From NCBI RefSeq assembly GCF_900016645.1, contig NZ_CDGJ01000096.1: 64,000 nucleotides of DNA. One strand, written 5' to 3'. Each line of letters begins with the position of its first letter. Position 1 is the stretch's first letter. Position numbers and translations under genes: made by a program. Source of the DNA: Acididesulfobacillus acetoxydans (GTDB taxonomy: Bacteria > Bacillota > Desulfitobacteriia > Desulfitobacteriales > Desulfitobacteriaceae). The notes under the pieces were generated by a model. It had not been told where the DNA came from, searched no databases, and worked only from the letters and a program-made list of their open reading frames with translations. This document shows, piece by piece, positions 1 to 9,531 of the stretch.

Positions 1-1
1 C

Positions 2-1423
2 GCCGAGTTCGCGGATGAGGTGCAGATCCTCAAGGAAACCCTGGCGGAGGCGGTAGCCGAGGGGGATGATGAAGTTCTGGAGAAGTACCTGGAAGGAGAA
101 CCTCTGACTAATGAGGACTTGGTCAAAGCCCTGAAACCGGCCCTGGCCCAAAGCCTGGTCGTGCCCGTTCTCTGCGGTTCGGCCTTTAAAAATATCGGAA
201 TTGCTCATCTTTTGGACTTCTTGGCGGCCTATGCTCCCGAACCGGCAACGATTAATGAAAAAGCTGCTCTTATCTTCAAAACTCTGGCCGATCCCTATGT
301 CGGGAAAATGAGCTTTCTCCGGGTGTATAGGGGAAAATTTACGGCTGATACCCTTGTTTTCAATGCCAAACGAGGTTCGGAAGAAAAGATGGGGCAGCCT
401 TTTTATTTGAGGGGAAAGACCCAGGAGAATGTACAGACCGTCGGGGTCGGAGACATCGCGGTGGTGGCGAAGATGCAGGAAGTCGGTACCGGCGAGACCT
501 TATGCGCGAAAGATAAGCCGGTTGAATTGGAAGGGATAGAATTCCCGGAACCGACTCTCTCCGTGACTATTGAGCCCAAGAGCAAAGGGGACGAAGACAA
601 GCTGTCTAATGCGCTGACCCGGCTGGCGGAAGAGGATCCGACGATTCGGGTGAGCAAAAACACGGAGACGAAAGAACAGATTCTGACCGGCTTGGGAGAG
701 ATGCATCTGGAGATCGTCTTGGAAAAGCTTTCGCGTAAATTCGGCGTGGGCGTGAGCATGCGGGTTCCGCGCGTTCCTTACCGGGAAACATTCAAGAAGT
801 CTGTGCAGGTTGAAGGCAAGCACAAAAAGCAGAGCGGCGGGCACGGGCAGTACGGGCACGTCTGGATTCGTTTGGAACCCAACGAGAACTCGGATTTTGA
901 ATTTACGGAAGAAGTTTTCGGAGGGGCTGTGCCCAGACAATATTTCCCGGCCGTGGAAAAAGGCATTCGTGAAGCCATGGCGGAAGGGATTCTGGCCGGC
1001 TACCCCGTGACCGGGTTTAAGGTCTGCCTTTACGACGGTTCCTACCATAGTGTTGACTCTTCCGAGATGGCCTTTAAACTGGCTGCGATTCTTGCCTTTA
1101 AGAAGGGCTCGGAATTGGCGAAACCGGTCTTGCTGGAACCCATTGTTGATGTCGAGGTGCGGGTGCCGGAAGTTTTCATGGGCGACGTCATCGGCGACTT
1201 AAATTCTAAACGGGGGCGTGTACTCGGTATGGAAGCCGACGGCAAATACCAGGTGATCAAGGCCCACGTCCCACAGGCTGAAATGATGCGCTATGCCATT
1301 GACCTTAAGTCGCTGACCCAGGGGAGAGGAAAATTCAGCCTGTCTTTCCTCCGGTATGAGGAAGTTCCGGCCAAAATTTGCGACAGTCTGGTGAACAAGC
1401 TCAAAGCGGCCCAGCAAGGCTGA
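2..1423 (+). CDS. Elongation factor G-like translational GTPase, 3' part
   Basis: The reading frame is open from base 2 to a TGA at 1421-1423 (473 codons), so the gene begins left of the window and its GTPase domain start is not seen. What remains is the end of the G domain (motif VLCGSAFKN), domain II, and domains III-V. The block KHKKQSGGHGQYGHVW marks domain IV and the segment VFMGDVIGDLNSKRG marks domain V of the EF-G family. EF-G moves tRNA and mRNA through the ribosome with GTP in the cytoplasm. The domain IV sequence and a stand-alone setting (no rpsL, rpsG or tuf beside it) fit the second EF-G paralogue (FusA2/EF-G2-like) found in many Firmicutes rather than the housekeeping copy, but this is inference. 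Confidence 0.85.
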   Translation, partial: AEFADEVQILKETLAEAVAEGDDEVLEKYLEGEPLTNEDLVKALKPALAQSLVVPVLCGSAFKNIGIAHLLDFLAAYAPEPATINEKAALIFKTLADPYVGKMSFLRVYRGKFTADTLVFNAKRGSEEKMGQPFYLRGKTQENVQTVGVGDIAVVAKMQEVGTGETLCAKDKPVELEGIEFPEPTLSVTIEPKSKGDEDKLSNALTRLAEEDPTIRVSKNTETKEQILTGLGEMHLEIVLEKLSRKFGVGVSMRVPRVPYRETFKKSVQVEGKHKKQSGGHGQYGHVWIRLEPNENSDFEFTEEVFGGAVPRQYFPAVEKGIREAMAEGILAGYPVTGFKVCLYDGSYHSVDSSEMAFKLAAILAFKKGSELAKPVLLEPIVDVEVRVPEVFMGDVIGDLNSKRGRVLGMEADGKYQVIKAHVPQAEMMRYAIDLKSLTQGRGKFSLSFLRYEEVPAKICDSLVNKLKAAQQG

Positions 1424-1518
1424 CCCCAAAAACTTGCCGCAAGCCCCGGTGGCTGCTCGGGGTAAAGCAGCGCGAATCTATTGAGCGTATGAGGGGGATT
1501 TCCTGAGAATTAAGGCAG

Positions 1519-1552
1519 TTGCGGTGGGCGCTCACTCTTGCGGTGGGCGCTC
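1519..1552. repeat. Two 15-bp direct repeats
   Basis: TTGCGGTGGGCGCTC occurs at 1519-1533 and again at 1538-1552, followed by TTTTTAAG. It lies about 95 bp after the EF-G-like stop codon. It is not a hairpin, so it is not a normal intrinsic terminator despite the T run. Confidence 0.6.
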
Positions 1553-1744
1553 TTTTTAAGCAGTGAGACTTTTAGTTGTGAGATCTTTAGCTGTGAGATT
1601 TTAGCCATGATTCTGCTGCAGAAACCCCTATTTTTGCCTTTAACGGGCTGCATATAGTGTGATGTATTAAAATGAACTACTAGATATAGCGTGTAAAATC
1701 GCAAAATGATACTTTCTGCACTGGAATCAGCCATGAGATTTTTA

Positions 1745-1834
1745 CCGTGGGATCTTAAGCCGTGGGATCTTAAGCCGTGGGATCTTAAGCCGTGGGATCT
1801 TAAGCCGTGGGATCTTAAGCCGTGGGATCTTAAG
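1745..1834. repeat. Six perfect copies of a 15-bp tandem repeat
   Basis: CCGTGGGATCTTAAG repeats six times without change (1745-1834). Decayed copies continue to about 1925, and related GTGAGATCTTTAG units occur at 1560-1610. Each copy holds a GATC. Read through, the array would encode WDLKP repeated, but no ribosome binding site or homology supports a gene. There are no spacers, so this is not a CRISPR. The array fills most of the 600-bp gap between the EF-G-like gene and the activase gene. Confidence 0.9.
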
Positions 1835-1950
1835 CAGTGTGGGATCTTAAGCTGTGGGATCTTAAACGATGTGATCTTAGGCTATACGATCTAAGCCGCA
1901 TGATCTTAAGCTCTGTGATCTTAGTCGCAGACAGAACGTACTGTTTAAGG

Positions 1951-1967
1951 TATAATTAAGATATAAT
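1951..1967 (+). promoter_or_regulatory. Two overlapping -10-like hexamers
   Basis: TATAAT occurs at 1951-1956 and at 1962-1967, 60-76 bases before the activase start. No good -35 element is visible at 17 bp from either, so the promoter call rests on the -10 boxes only. Confidence 0.35.
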
Positions 1968-2026
1968 ATCAATGGACTTACTACTAGAGAACATAAGAGT
2001 GAGTTGTGACTGAGCGGAGGAAGAAC

Positions 2027-5000
2027 ATGGGAGTTCTCAATGTCGGGCTCGATGTTGGTTCCACCACCGTGAAAATGGTGATTCTGGAAGAAGGAAAGAT
2101 CATCTTCAAGCAGTACATGCGGCACTTTTCCAACATTAAACAAACTGTGGCCGCCCTGCTGGAAGACGCCAAGAATGTTTTGCAGAGGAACACCTTGACC
2201 ATTATGATCACGGGTTCGGGGGGCCTCAATATCTCAGAGAATCTGGACGTGCCTTTCATTCAAGAGGTAATCGCCAGCACCAAGGCTGTGAAAAGCCTTA
2301 TTCCCGCGACCGATGCCGCCATCGAGCTGGGGGGAGAGGACGCCAAGATTACTTATTTCGGGGAAGCCATGGAGCAGCGGATGAATGGCACTTGCGCGGG
2401 CGGCACGGGGGCTTTCATAGATCAGATGGCGGCACTCCTCCAGACGGATGCGGCCGGACTCAACGAATTGGCGCAACATCATAAACACATTTACCCCATC
2501 GCTTCACGCTGCGGCGTTTTTGCCAAGACGGATGTGCAGCCTCTCCTGAACGAAGGGGCGGACAGGGCGGATATCGCGGCTTCCGTCCTGCAGGCGGTGG
2601 TTAACCAAACGATCAGCGGCTTGGCCCAGGGCAGGCCCATTAACGGGCGGGTGGCCTTTTTGGGCGGCCCCTTGCACTTTATGCCGGAACTGCGCCAACG
2701 TTTTGTTGAGACCTTAAAACTCGCTGGGGAGGACATCATTTTCCCGGAGGATTCCCAGTATTTTGTGGCCTGGGGAGCGGCTCTTTCTTCGCGCTCTGAA
2801 GAACCGGTTTCCTTTGAGTGCCTTTATGAAAGGATCCCGGCCATCTATAATTTGAACGGCTCGCAGAGTAATCCTCTGGAGGCGCTCTTTGCGGATGAGG
2901 AAGAGTACCGGGTCTTTAAGCGGCGGCACGCACAGCATGCCGTGCCGAGAGCGGATCTGGAGACATATGAGGGAGACGCTTTTCTCGGGATTGATGCCGG
3001 ATCGACCACCACAAAAATGGTGCTGGTGGATGAGATGGGGCGTCTGCTGTATTCTTTCTACGGCAGTAATAAGGGAAATCCCCTCAAGTCGACGGTTGAA
3101 GCGTTAAAAACCTTGTACCGCAAACTCAATGCGCGTACCCGGATTGCTTATGCGGCCGTGACCGGCTACGGGGAGCACTTGATTAAGTCAGCACTGAAAG
3201 TGGACATAGGCGAGATTGAGACGGTGGCCCACTACAAGGCGGCGGACTTCTTTCTGCCGGGAGTCGATTTCGTTTTAGACATCGGCGGCCAGGACATGAA
3301 ATGCCTGATTGTGAAAAACGGGGTTATTGATTCGATTATGCTCAATGAAGCCTGTTCTTCCGGCTGCGGATCGTTTATTGAAACGTTTGCCAACTCTTTG
3401 AATTACGATGTCAAGGATTTTGCCCGGATCGGCTTGGCGGCCAAGAAACCGGTCGATCTGGGAACGCGCTGTACGGTCTTTATGAATTCCAAAGTCAAGC
3501 AGGCGCAAAAAGAAGGGGCGGAGGTGAGCGATATTTCGGCCGGAATATCACTCTCCGTCATCAAGAATGCACTGTTCAAGGTCATTCGTCTGCGCAGCAC
3601 GGAGGAGTTGGGAGAGAAGATCGTCGTTCAGGGGGGGACCTTTTACAATGATGTCGTCCTGCGTTCTTTGGAGAAACTGATCGGCCGCGAGGTGGTGCGT
3701 CCGGATATTGCCGGTCTCATGGGGGCTTTCGGGGCGGCTCTCCTGGCCAAAGAAAGTTTCGCGGCCGGACGGGAGACGACTCTCCTGGAGGCGGCAAGAC
3801 TGGACGGATTCAGGGCACAGACGGAAATGAAACGTTGTGGACGGTGCGGAAATAACTGTGTCGTCACAGTAAACCGTTTTCCGGACGGCGGCGAGTTCTA
3901 TTCCGGTAATCGCTGTGAACGCGGGGCCGGCCGGGAGAGGACAAAGACGGATGTACCGAACATCTACGAGTACAAGTACCATCGGGTCTTCAACTACCGG
4001 CCTCTGGCGGAACAAGAAGCGCCTCGGGGTGTGATCGGTTTACCTCGTGTGCTCAATATGTATGAGGATTATCCCTTCTGGTTCACATTTTTTACCGAGT
4101 TGGGTTACCGGGTGCTTCTCTCGGGACGTTCTTCCAAGCGGATCTATGAACTCGGGATGGAGACCATTCCTTCGGAATCCGCCTGTTATCCGGCTAAGCT
4201 GGTGCACGGACATATTGCTGACTTGGTGCGCAAGGGAGTTCGGAAAATCTTTTATCCCAGTATTCCCAACAATATTCCTGAAGATCCGGGAGCGAATAAT
4301 AAGTACAACTGTCCGATCGTCACCTCTTACCCGGAAACGATTCGGGCCAACATGGACATCCTGAGGGAGGTTACCTTTTATCATCCGTTTTTGCCCCTGG
4401 ACATGCCCACGCGCTTGACGCGCCGTTTGGCGGCGGAATTAAGCCCCGAAGGGCTTTCGAAACGGGAGATTGTGTCGGCGGTTCGGCGCGCTTATGAAGA
4501 ACTGGACAGGTATAAAGAGGATGTCCGGCACAAAGGTGAAGAGATCCTGCACTACATTGAGGAGCACGGAAGTAAAGGAATTCTCCTCGCGGGCAGGCCT
4601 TACCACGTCGACCCGGAAATCAATCACGGGATACCGGAGATGATTCAGGCCTACGGTTTCGCGGTACTGTCCGAAGACGCCCTTCGCCATCTCGACCAAG
4701 TGGAGCGTCCCCTGCGGGTTGTGGACCAATGGGTTTATCATTCCAGGCTCTACGCGGCGGCCACTTACGTGGCCAAACACAAAGACATCGAATTGGTTCA
4801 GCTCAATTCCTTCGGCTGTGGTCTGGATGCGGTGACTTCCGACCAAGTGAAAGAAATCCTGGACCGTTACGGCCGGATTTACACGGTTTTAAAAATTGAT
4901 GAGATCAATAATTTGGGTGCGGCCAGGATTCGGATTCGGTCCCTGATTGCGGCCATCAATGAACGGGACAAGAGGAATTTCGTCCCTCGGCGCTTGGCTG

Positions 5001-6286
5001 AACCGCAGGCCAGGGTGCCGTTTACCGAGGAAATGAAAGCAAAACACACGATCCTGGCTCCCCAGATGTCACCCATTCACTTTCAATTTCTCAAGACTAC
5101 TTTTGAACAGGAAGGGTACCGCATCGAGATTCTGCCTTCGGTGGACAAAGCGGCGATCGACGAGGGCTTGCGTTTTGTGCATAATGACGCCTGTTATCCC
5201 GCCATCATCGTCGTCGGTCAACTGATGAAGGCCTTGCGTTCGGGCAAATACGACTTAAATAATACCTCCGCCATCATTTCTCAAACGGGGGGCGGCTGTC
5301 GGGCTACCAACTATATTGCCTTTATCCGCAAAGCCTTGAAAGACGCGGGTATGGCCCAAGTCCCGGTGATTTCCCTGAGCACGGGCGCGGGTGGTCTGGA
5401 GAAAAATCCCGGCTTTAAACTCACGCTCAGATTATTTAACCAGATGCTCAGAGCTTTGGTCTACGGCGATCTCTTTATGCGCGTTCTTTACCGGGTACGG
5501 CCTTACGAAAAAGTCCCCGGTTCGGCGGACAAACTCTATGAGTACTGGGTGGAAAAGTGCCAGGCCCAGCTGCGTTCCGGCGGGAAAAAAGGTTTCAAGG
5601 AGAACATATATGGGATCGTGCGGGCTTTTGATCGGTTGGAGATTTATGAGGATCGGGTCAAACCGAGAGTGGGAGTAGTGGGGGAAATCCTGGTGAAATT
5701 CCACCCCACGGCTAACAATAATATTGTTGGGCTCCTGGAAGCGGAGGGAGCCGAGGCGGTCGTCCCTGACCTGATCGATTTTCTTTTGTACGGAGCCTAT
5801 GACGCGAAGGTCAAGTATGAGCTTCTCTCCGGAAGCTTTTCCGGCATGTTGGGTGGTTTTCTCACCATCAGCCGCATTGAAGCTTTCCGCAAGGACATGA
5901 GAAAAGCTTTGACGGAGAGCCGGCGTTTTGAGCCGCCCCATACCATCGAACAGATTGCCCATCTGGCCGAGCGTCATCTTTCCCTGGCTAACCAGACCGG
6001 AGAGGGCTGGTTCCTGACCGGGGAGATGGTCGAACTCATGCATAGCGGGGTCAATAATGTGGTCTGTCTGCAGCCTTTTGCCTGTTTGCCCAATCACATC
6101 ACCGGTAAAGGGATGGTCCGGGAGCTGAGGAGAGCCTATCCGGATTCCAATATTGCGCCTATCGATTACGATCCGGGAGCCAGTGAGGTTAACCAACTCA
6201 ACCGGATCAAATTGATGTTGGCGGTGGCCCGGGAGCATCTGGGCGAATTGCCTGCCCAAGCAGCCGGGAACAAGTCGACCCCTTGA
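2027..6286 (+). CDS. Giant acyl-CoA dehydratase activase (double BadF/HgdC ATPase plus DUF2229)
   Basis: About 1419 residues. Two ASKHA ATPase domains of the BadF/BadG/BcrA/HgdC family follow one another: the first starts at GLDVGSTTVKM (about residue 6) with CAGGTGAFIDQ near 125, the second at GIDAGSTTTKM (about 321) with ACSSGCGSF near 443. A cysteine cluster CGRCGNNC (about 603) precedes a long DUF2229-type C-terminal half with ESACYPAK and DACYPAI motifs. Family members use ATP and a [4Fe-4S] cluster to fire one electron into 2-hydroxyacyl-CoA dehydratases or benzoyl-CoA reductases. No dehydratase subunit lies beside it, so its partner is unknown. The ATG at 2027 is chosen because GGAGG ends 6 bases before it; an in-frame GTG at 2006 lacks such a site. 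It converges with the PucR-type gene. Confidence 0.85.
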   Translation: MGVLNVGLDVGSTTVKMVILEEGKIIFKQYMRHFSNIKQTVAALLEDAKNVLQRNTLTIMITGSGGLNISENLDVPFIQEVIASTKAVKSLIPATDAAIELGGEDAKITYFGEAMEQRMNGTCAGGTGAFIDQMAALLQTDAAGLNELAQHHKHIYPIASRCGVFAKTDVQPLLNEGADRADIAASVLQAVVNQTISGLAQGRPINGRVAFLGGPLHFMPELRQRFVETLKLAGEDIIFPEDSQYFVAWGAALSSRSEEPVSFECLYERIPAIYNLNGSQSNPLEALFADEEEYRVFKRRHAQHAVPRADLETYEGDAFLGIDAGSTTTKMVLVDEMGRLLYSFYGSNKGNPLKSTVEALKTLYRKLNARTRIAYAAVTGYGEHLIKSALKVDIGEIETVAHYKAADFFLPGVDFVLDIGGQDMKCLIVKNGVIDSIMLNEACSSGCGSFIETFANSLNYDVKDFARIGLAAKKPVDLGTRCTVFMNSKVKQAQKEGAEVSDISAGISLSVIKNALFKVIRLRSTEELGEKIVVQGGTFYNDVVLRSLEKLIGREVVRPDIAGLMGAFGAALLAKESFAAGRETTLLEAARLDGFRAQTEMKRCGRCGNNCVVTVNRFPDGGEFYSGNRCERGAGRERTKTDVPNIYEYKYHRVFNYRPLAEQEAPRGVIGLPRVLNMYEDYPFWFTFFTELGYRVLLSGRSSKRIYELGMETIPSESACYPAKLVHGHIADLVRKGVRKIFYPSIPNNIPEDPGANNKYNCPIVTSYPETIRANMDILREVTFYHPFLPLDMPTRLTRRLAAELSPEGLSKREIVSAVRRAYEELDRYKEDVRHKGEEILHYIEEHGSKGILLAGRPYHVDPEINHGIPEMIQAYGFAVLSEDALRHLDQVERPLRVVDQWVYHSRLYAAATYVAKHKDIELVQLNSFGCGLDAVTSDQVKEILDRYGRIYTVLKIDEINNLGAARIRIRSLIAAINERDKRNFVPRRLAEPQARVPFTEEMKAKHTILAPQMSPIHFQFLKTTFEQEGYRIEILPSVDKAAIDEGLRFVHNDACYPAIIVVGQLMKALRSGKYDLNNTSAIISQTGGGCRATNYIAFIRKALKDAGMAQVPVISLSTGAGGLEKNPGFKLTLRLFNQMLRALVYGDLFMRVLYRVRPYEKVPGSADKLYEYWVEKCQAQLRSGGKKGFKENIYGIVRAFDRLEIYEDRVKPRVGVVGEILVKFHPTANNNIVGLLEAEGAEAVVPDLIDFLLYGAYDAKVKYELLSGSFSGMLGGFLTISRIEAFRKDMRKALTESRRFEPPHTIEQIAHLAERHLSLANQTGEGWFLTGEMVELMHSGVNNVVCLQPFACLPNHITGKGMVRELRRAYPDSNIAPIDYDPGASEVNQLNRIKLMLAVAREHLGELPAQAAGNKSTP

Positions 6287-6359
6287 CGGCCGATTATCTT
6301 CGAGACATATTAGAGACATAAAGGTATCTTCCGGGCAGACGGTAAGACATTGTTTAATG

Positions 6360-8003
6360 TCAGTCTTTGGGAAGCCGGACATCGAGGATGTATCTCAGCT
6401 TAAGGCCCAACTGCAGCTTGAGTCGGTCCTCTGGGTCGGATGGTTTCAAACCGGTCAATTCTTCGATTTTGCGCAGGCGGTGGCGCAGCGTTTGGCGGTG
6501 TATGCCGAGCTGTTCTGCCGCCTGCTTAATGTTGCCCTGAAAGTTGAGGAAGGTTTCCAGGGTGAGCAGGAGTGCCTTTTGCCCGCGTTCGCCCGGAGCG
6601 GCCAGCGGAGCCAGGGTCTCCTGATAAAACGCGGTCTGGCTTTCTCTGCCGGCGCAGAGCAGAAGCCGGTAGACGCCCAAGTCCCGGTAAAGCGCCAGGG
6701 TATCTCGCCGACCCAACGCCCGGTTGACGGTGAGGGAGGACGCCGCTTCCCGATAAGCCTGCGGGACCTGGGACAGGTCGCGATATAAGCCGCCGCTGGC
6801 GATGGATAGGGTTGGGCCGGCCAGGGCTTTCTTAATAGTTTCTTTGAGGGCGAACAGGGTTGCTTGCAATTGGTTCGGGTCCTCGCGCGGGGACGGTTGC
6901 CAAAAGACGACGACTGTTTCGCCCCTCACCTTTGCTATGGGGCGGCAGCCACGGTGGTAGAAAAAGGGCCGGACCGAGGCGAGGAGAGTTTCCCGGTAAG
7001 CGGGAGCGGCTCCTTCGTCAGTGACGGAATCTATTCCCAGCACGATCAGGGCAAAGCTGTGTCCGGGCTCGTAACCGAGACGCCGAGCCCGTCTTTCCAG
7101 GGCTTCTCCGGAGGGAAAAGCGCCGTTGAGCATATCCTCAAGAAAATCGCCGCGGGTGCGGTTCTCTGCTTCCAGGACGGCTTGCTCTTTGAGAATTTCC
7201 AAGGCGGTTACGGTGGCCGCCTGGCGAATAGCCATTTCATCCATTTCATCGATACTATCGATAACATCCATGGCATCGATGTTATCCATGTTATCCAGCG
7301 CAGGGCTATTCGGAGGCCCTTCCTGCGGACGGGTGAGTACGGAGATGTAACCGTAGACTTTGTTACCGACGGCGACGGGCACGGTCTTCAGGAGCGCAGT
7401 TTGTGGGGACGCGGTCTCTTGTGAGCCTGTCTGTGTGGAAATGGGCCCGGGTTCCGGATGCTCTGCCAGGACGGTGCCGGTTTCATTTTGGATACGCACG
7501 GGCCGCTTGATGAGTTGGCTCAAGGTTTGGGCGACCGCCGGCAGACCTCGGTTGGCCAGGATTACCTGAGTAAATTCATGGTTCATGCGTTCCGAATACT
7601 GCAGACGTTCCATTTGCCGTCCGATGATTCGTCTGAGTATGGTTTGAGTGAGGGCGGAAAAAGCTAAGTCCTGGGGCAAGAGGATGAGCGGCAAGGCGTG
7701 GGTATCGGCCTGTGTCCGCAGGACCGACGGGATATCGCGGATATAGAAACCGGTCTGGATGGCCAAAGCGGCTAGGCCCTTGGCGGCTAAGGCCGGAATG
7801 AGGTGTTCCTGTAATCCGGGGTCCTGTTCCAGGCCGAAGGCCGTGGTGACCAGGAGTTCTCCCGCCCGGAGCAACTGGATCTCGTCCAGCACTTCCAGAA
7901 CACTCACCCAGGTAATTTCCCTGTCCAAGCCTGTTTCCCCGGCCACGACCCTAGCCCGGCGCAGGATTTCCATGTCCAAAGCTTCTCTCACTGTCAGAAT
8001 CAT
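6360..8003 (-). CDS. PucR-family transcriptional regulator
   Basis: About 547 residues. An N-terminal PucR domain (residues 1-125) is followed by a middle region and a C-terminal helix-turn-helix of the PucR/CdaR type (NIKQAAEQLGIHRQTLRHRL) near the end. The ATG at 8003 is preceded by GGAGG at a good distance; the frame runs on to 8144, but that extension is encoded by 33-bp repeats and is unlikely to be translated. A segment rich in D, N, I and M (about residues 235-260) comes from in-frame repeats in the DNA. The gene is divergent from the lysine fermentation operon across about 420 bp, so control of that operon is the natural inference. Members of this family often sense amino acids or purine breakdown products. 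Confidence 0.85.
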   Translation of the reverse strand: MILTVREALDMEILRRARVVAGETGLDREITWVSVLEVLDEIQLLRAGELLVTTAFGLEQDPGLQEHLIPALAAKGLAALAIQTGFYIRDIPSVLRTQADTHALPLILLPQDLAFSALTQTILRRIIGRQMERLQYSERMNHEFTQVILANRGLPAVAQTLSQLIKRPVRIQNETGTVLAEHPEPGPISTQTGSQETASPQTALLKTVPVAVGNKVYGYISVLTRPQEGPPNSPALDNMDNIDAMDVIDSIDEMDEMAIRQAATVTALEILKEQAVLEAENRTRGDFLEDMLNGAFPSGEALERRARRLGYEPGHSFALIVLGIDSVTDEGAAPAYRETLLASVRPFFYHRGCRPIAKVRGETVVVFWQPSPREDPNQLQATLFALKETIKKALAGPTLSIASGGLYRDLSQVPQAYREAASSLTVNRALGRRDTLALYRDLGVYRLLLCAGRESQTAFYQETLAPLAAPGERGQKALLLTLETFLNFQGNIKQAAEQLGIHRQTLRHRLRKIEELTGLKPSDPEDRLKLQLGLKLRYILDVRLPKD

Positions 8004-8048
8004 CTGCTTCCTCCATATCTTACTGCTCTTGTGACCGGTGATGGTCGG

Positions 8049-8148
8049 GATGAACCCGGAGGCGGGGACCAAGGTAAAGTTAATGAACCCGGATGCGGAG
8101 ACAAGGGCAAAGTTGATGAACCCGAACCCCTGAACCAAGGCCAAGATT
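8049..8148. repeat. 33-bp tandem repeat, about three units
   Basis: Units at 8049-8081, 8082-8114 and a diverged third at 8115-8148 begin GATGAACCCG or AATGAACCCG. They lie just upstream of the PucR-type start codon, in its leader or promoter region. On the minus strand they would encode repeated GFINF-like peptides. No operator symmetry is obvious. Confidence 0.7.
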
Positions 8149-8364
8149 GGGAGTTCCCGGCAGAAAAGAACTGAGATGAACCTGAACGTCAGGATTCCGG
8201 ATAAGAAGTGACACTCTGGTTATATTTTAAAGGTTTTCCCCGGATTGGACAAGATCTGAGCATATACCGCACCGCAACTGTCCATAATGGATAAGATACG
8301 GGGAACAAAATGGCCATGGTGGGCATTGCCCAGAAGGTCGGGCCGCGCTAGACTGGAAAGTACA

Positions 8365-8412
8365 GGGAACCGCTCCTGCTTGTAGAAGTGGGAGTCTAAC
8401 GGTTGGATGAAA
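8365..8412 (+). repeat. Right-end fragment of the dispersed structured repeat
   Basis: GCTCCTGCTTGTAGAAGTGGGAGTC-type hairpin followed by TAACGGTTGGATGAAA. The same hairpin and tail occur at 48184-48228 and 50264-50308. Here only the right end is present. Its last bases run into the AAAGGAG ribosome binding site of the kdd gene, so the repeat forms the end of the lysine operon leader. Confidence 0.65.
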
Positions 8413-8424
8413 GGAGTTTGAATC

Positions 8425-9483
8425 ATGAGCCTGGGATGCCCCTATGGAAGCCACAGAGTACTGGAACCGAAAGGAGTGTTGCCCCAGCCCGCCTGGCGGC
8501 TCGACAACGATTTTTCCAAGCTTTCCGATAACGAGATTTTGCTGGAAGTTGAAGTTCTCAACATTGATTCCGCCTCTTTTACTCAGATGAAAGAGCAGGC
8601 GGGCGGAGACGCGGATGGGATCAAACAGATCATTTTGCAAACGGTTGCCAAACGGGGAAAACAGCATAACCCCGTAACCGGTTCGGGCGGGATGCTCACA
8701 GGCAAGGTCAAGGCGATTGGCTCTGCTTTACGGGGGGATGCCTCGCTTTCACCCGCAATCGATCTCAAGGTCGGGGACCGTATCGCTACTCTGGTTTCCC
8801 TTTCCCTTACCCCGCTGCGGATCGATAAGATTCTCGCGGTTCATACCGACGTGGACCAAGTTGAAGTTGAAGGGGAAGCGGTTCTCTTTGCCAGTGGGAT
8901 CTATGCCAAGATCCCGGAGGACATACCGCAAAAACTGGCCTTGGCTGTACTCGATGTCGCCGGAGCACCCGCTCAAACGGCCAAGATTGTAAAACCGGGT
9001 GATACGGTCGTCGTCATCGGCGGCGGGGGCAAGTCGGGCCTCCTCTCCCTGCACGAAGCCTGCAAGCGCGCAGGCGTAACGGGAAAAGTTATCGGGGTCA
9101 GCCACTCGGCGGCCGGTGTGGAGAGGATGAAAGCGTCCGGCCTGCCTGTGCTCACCCTGCGGGGGGATGCGCGCGACGCTCTCTGGCTCTTGCGGGAGGT
9201 TGAGCGCCTGACGGGAGGAGCGATGGCCGACATTACCCTGAATATGGTCAACATTGCGCAGACGGAAATGGGCAGTATCCTGGCCACAAAGGACGGAGGG
9301 ATCGTTTATTTCTTCAGTATGGCCACCTCGTTCACGGCAGCCGCTCTTGGGGCCGAAGGAGTGGGCAAGGAGGTCACGATGCTGGTGGGTAATGGTTATA
9401 CCCGTGGGCACGCCCAAATAGCCCTCGAGATTATGCGCGAAAATCCGCGCCTGCGTGAGCTCTACGAGCATATTTATGGCTGA
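8425..9483 (+). CDS. kdd: L-erythro-3,5-diaminohexanoate dehydrogenase
   Basis: 352 residues. Oxidises 3,5-diaminohexanoate to 5-amino-3-oxohexanoate with NAD(P)+, the third step of lysine fermentation. The N-terminal GSHRVLEPKGVLPQPAW segment is typical of Kdd, and a Rossmann nucleotide-binding loop GGGGKSG lies near residue 195. Start: ATG at 8425 with AAAGGAG 8 bases before it. First gene of a cluster kdd - kamB-like - kamDE - kal - kce, 48 bp before the next gene. The identity is strengthened by these neighbours. It faces away from the PucR-type regulator. Confidence 0.92.
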   Translation: MSLGCPYGSHRVLEPKGVLPQPAWRLDNDFSKLSDNEILLEVEVLNIDSASFTQMKEQAGGDADGIKQIILQTVAKRGKQHNPVTGSGGMLTGKVKAIGSALRGDASLSPAIDLKVGDRIATLVSLSLTPLRIDKILAVHTDVDQVEVEGEAVLFASGIYAKIPEDIPQKLALAVLDVAGAPAQTAKIVKPGDTVVVIGGGGKSGLLSLHEACKRAGVTGKVIGVSHSAAGVERMKASGLPVLTLRGDARDALWLLREVERLTGGAMADITLNMVNIAQTEMGSILATKDGGIVYFFSMATSFTAAALGAEGVGKEVTMLVGNGYTRGHAQIALEIMRENPRLRELYEHIYG

Positions 9484-9531
9484 CGCGTCTGATGTCAATG
9501 CCGGCCCGCCGCTGCTAATCGGGAGGGGGAG

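Noticed and set aside
1745..1834. CRISPR array
   Set aside because: The 15-bp units touch one another with no spacers, and no cas genes are present.
1706..1894. Small gene encoding WDLKP repeats
   Set aside because: It is only the tandem repeat read in one frame; no ribosome site and no conserved sequence outside the array.
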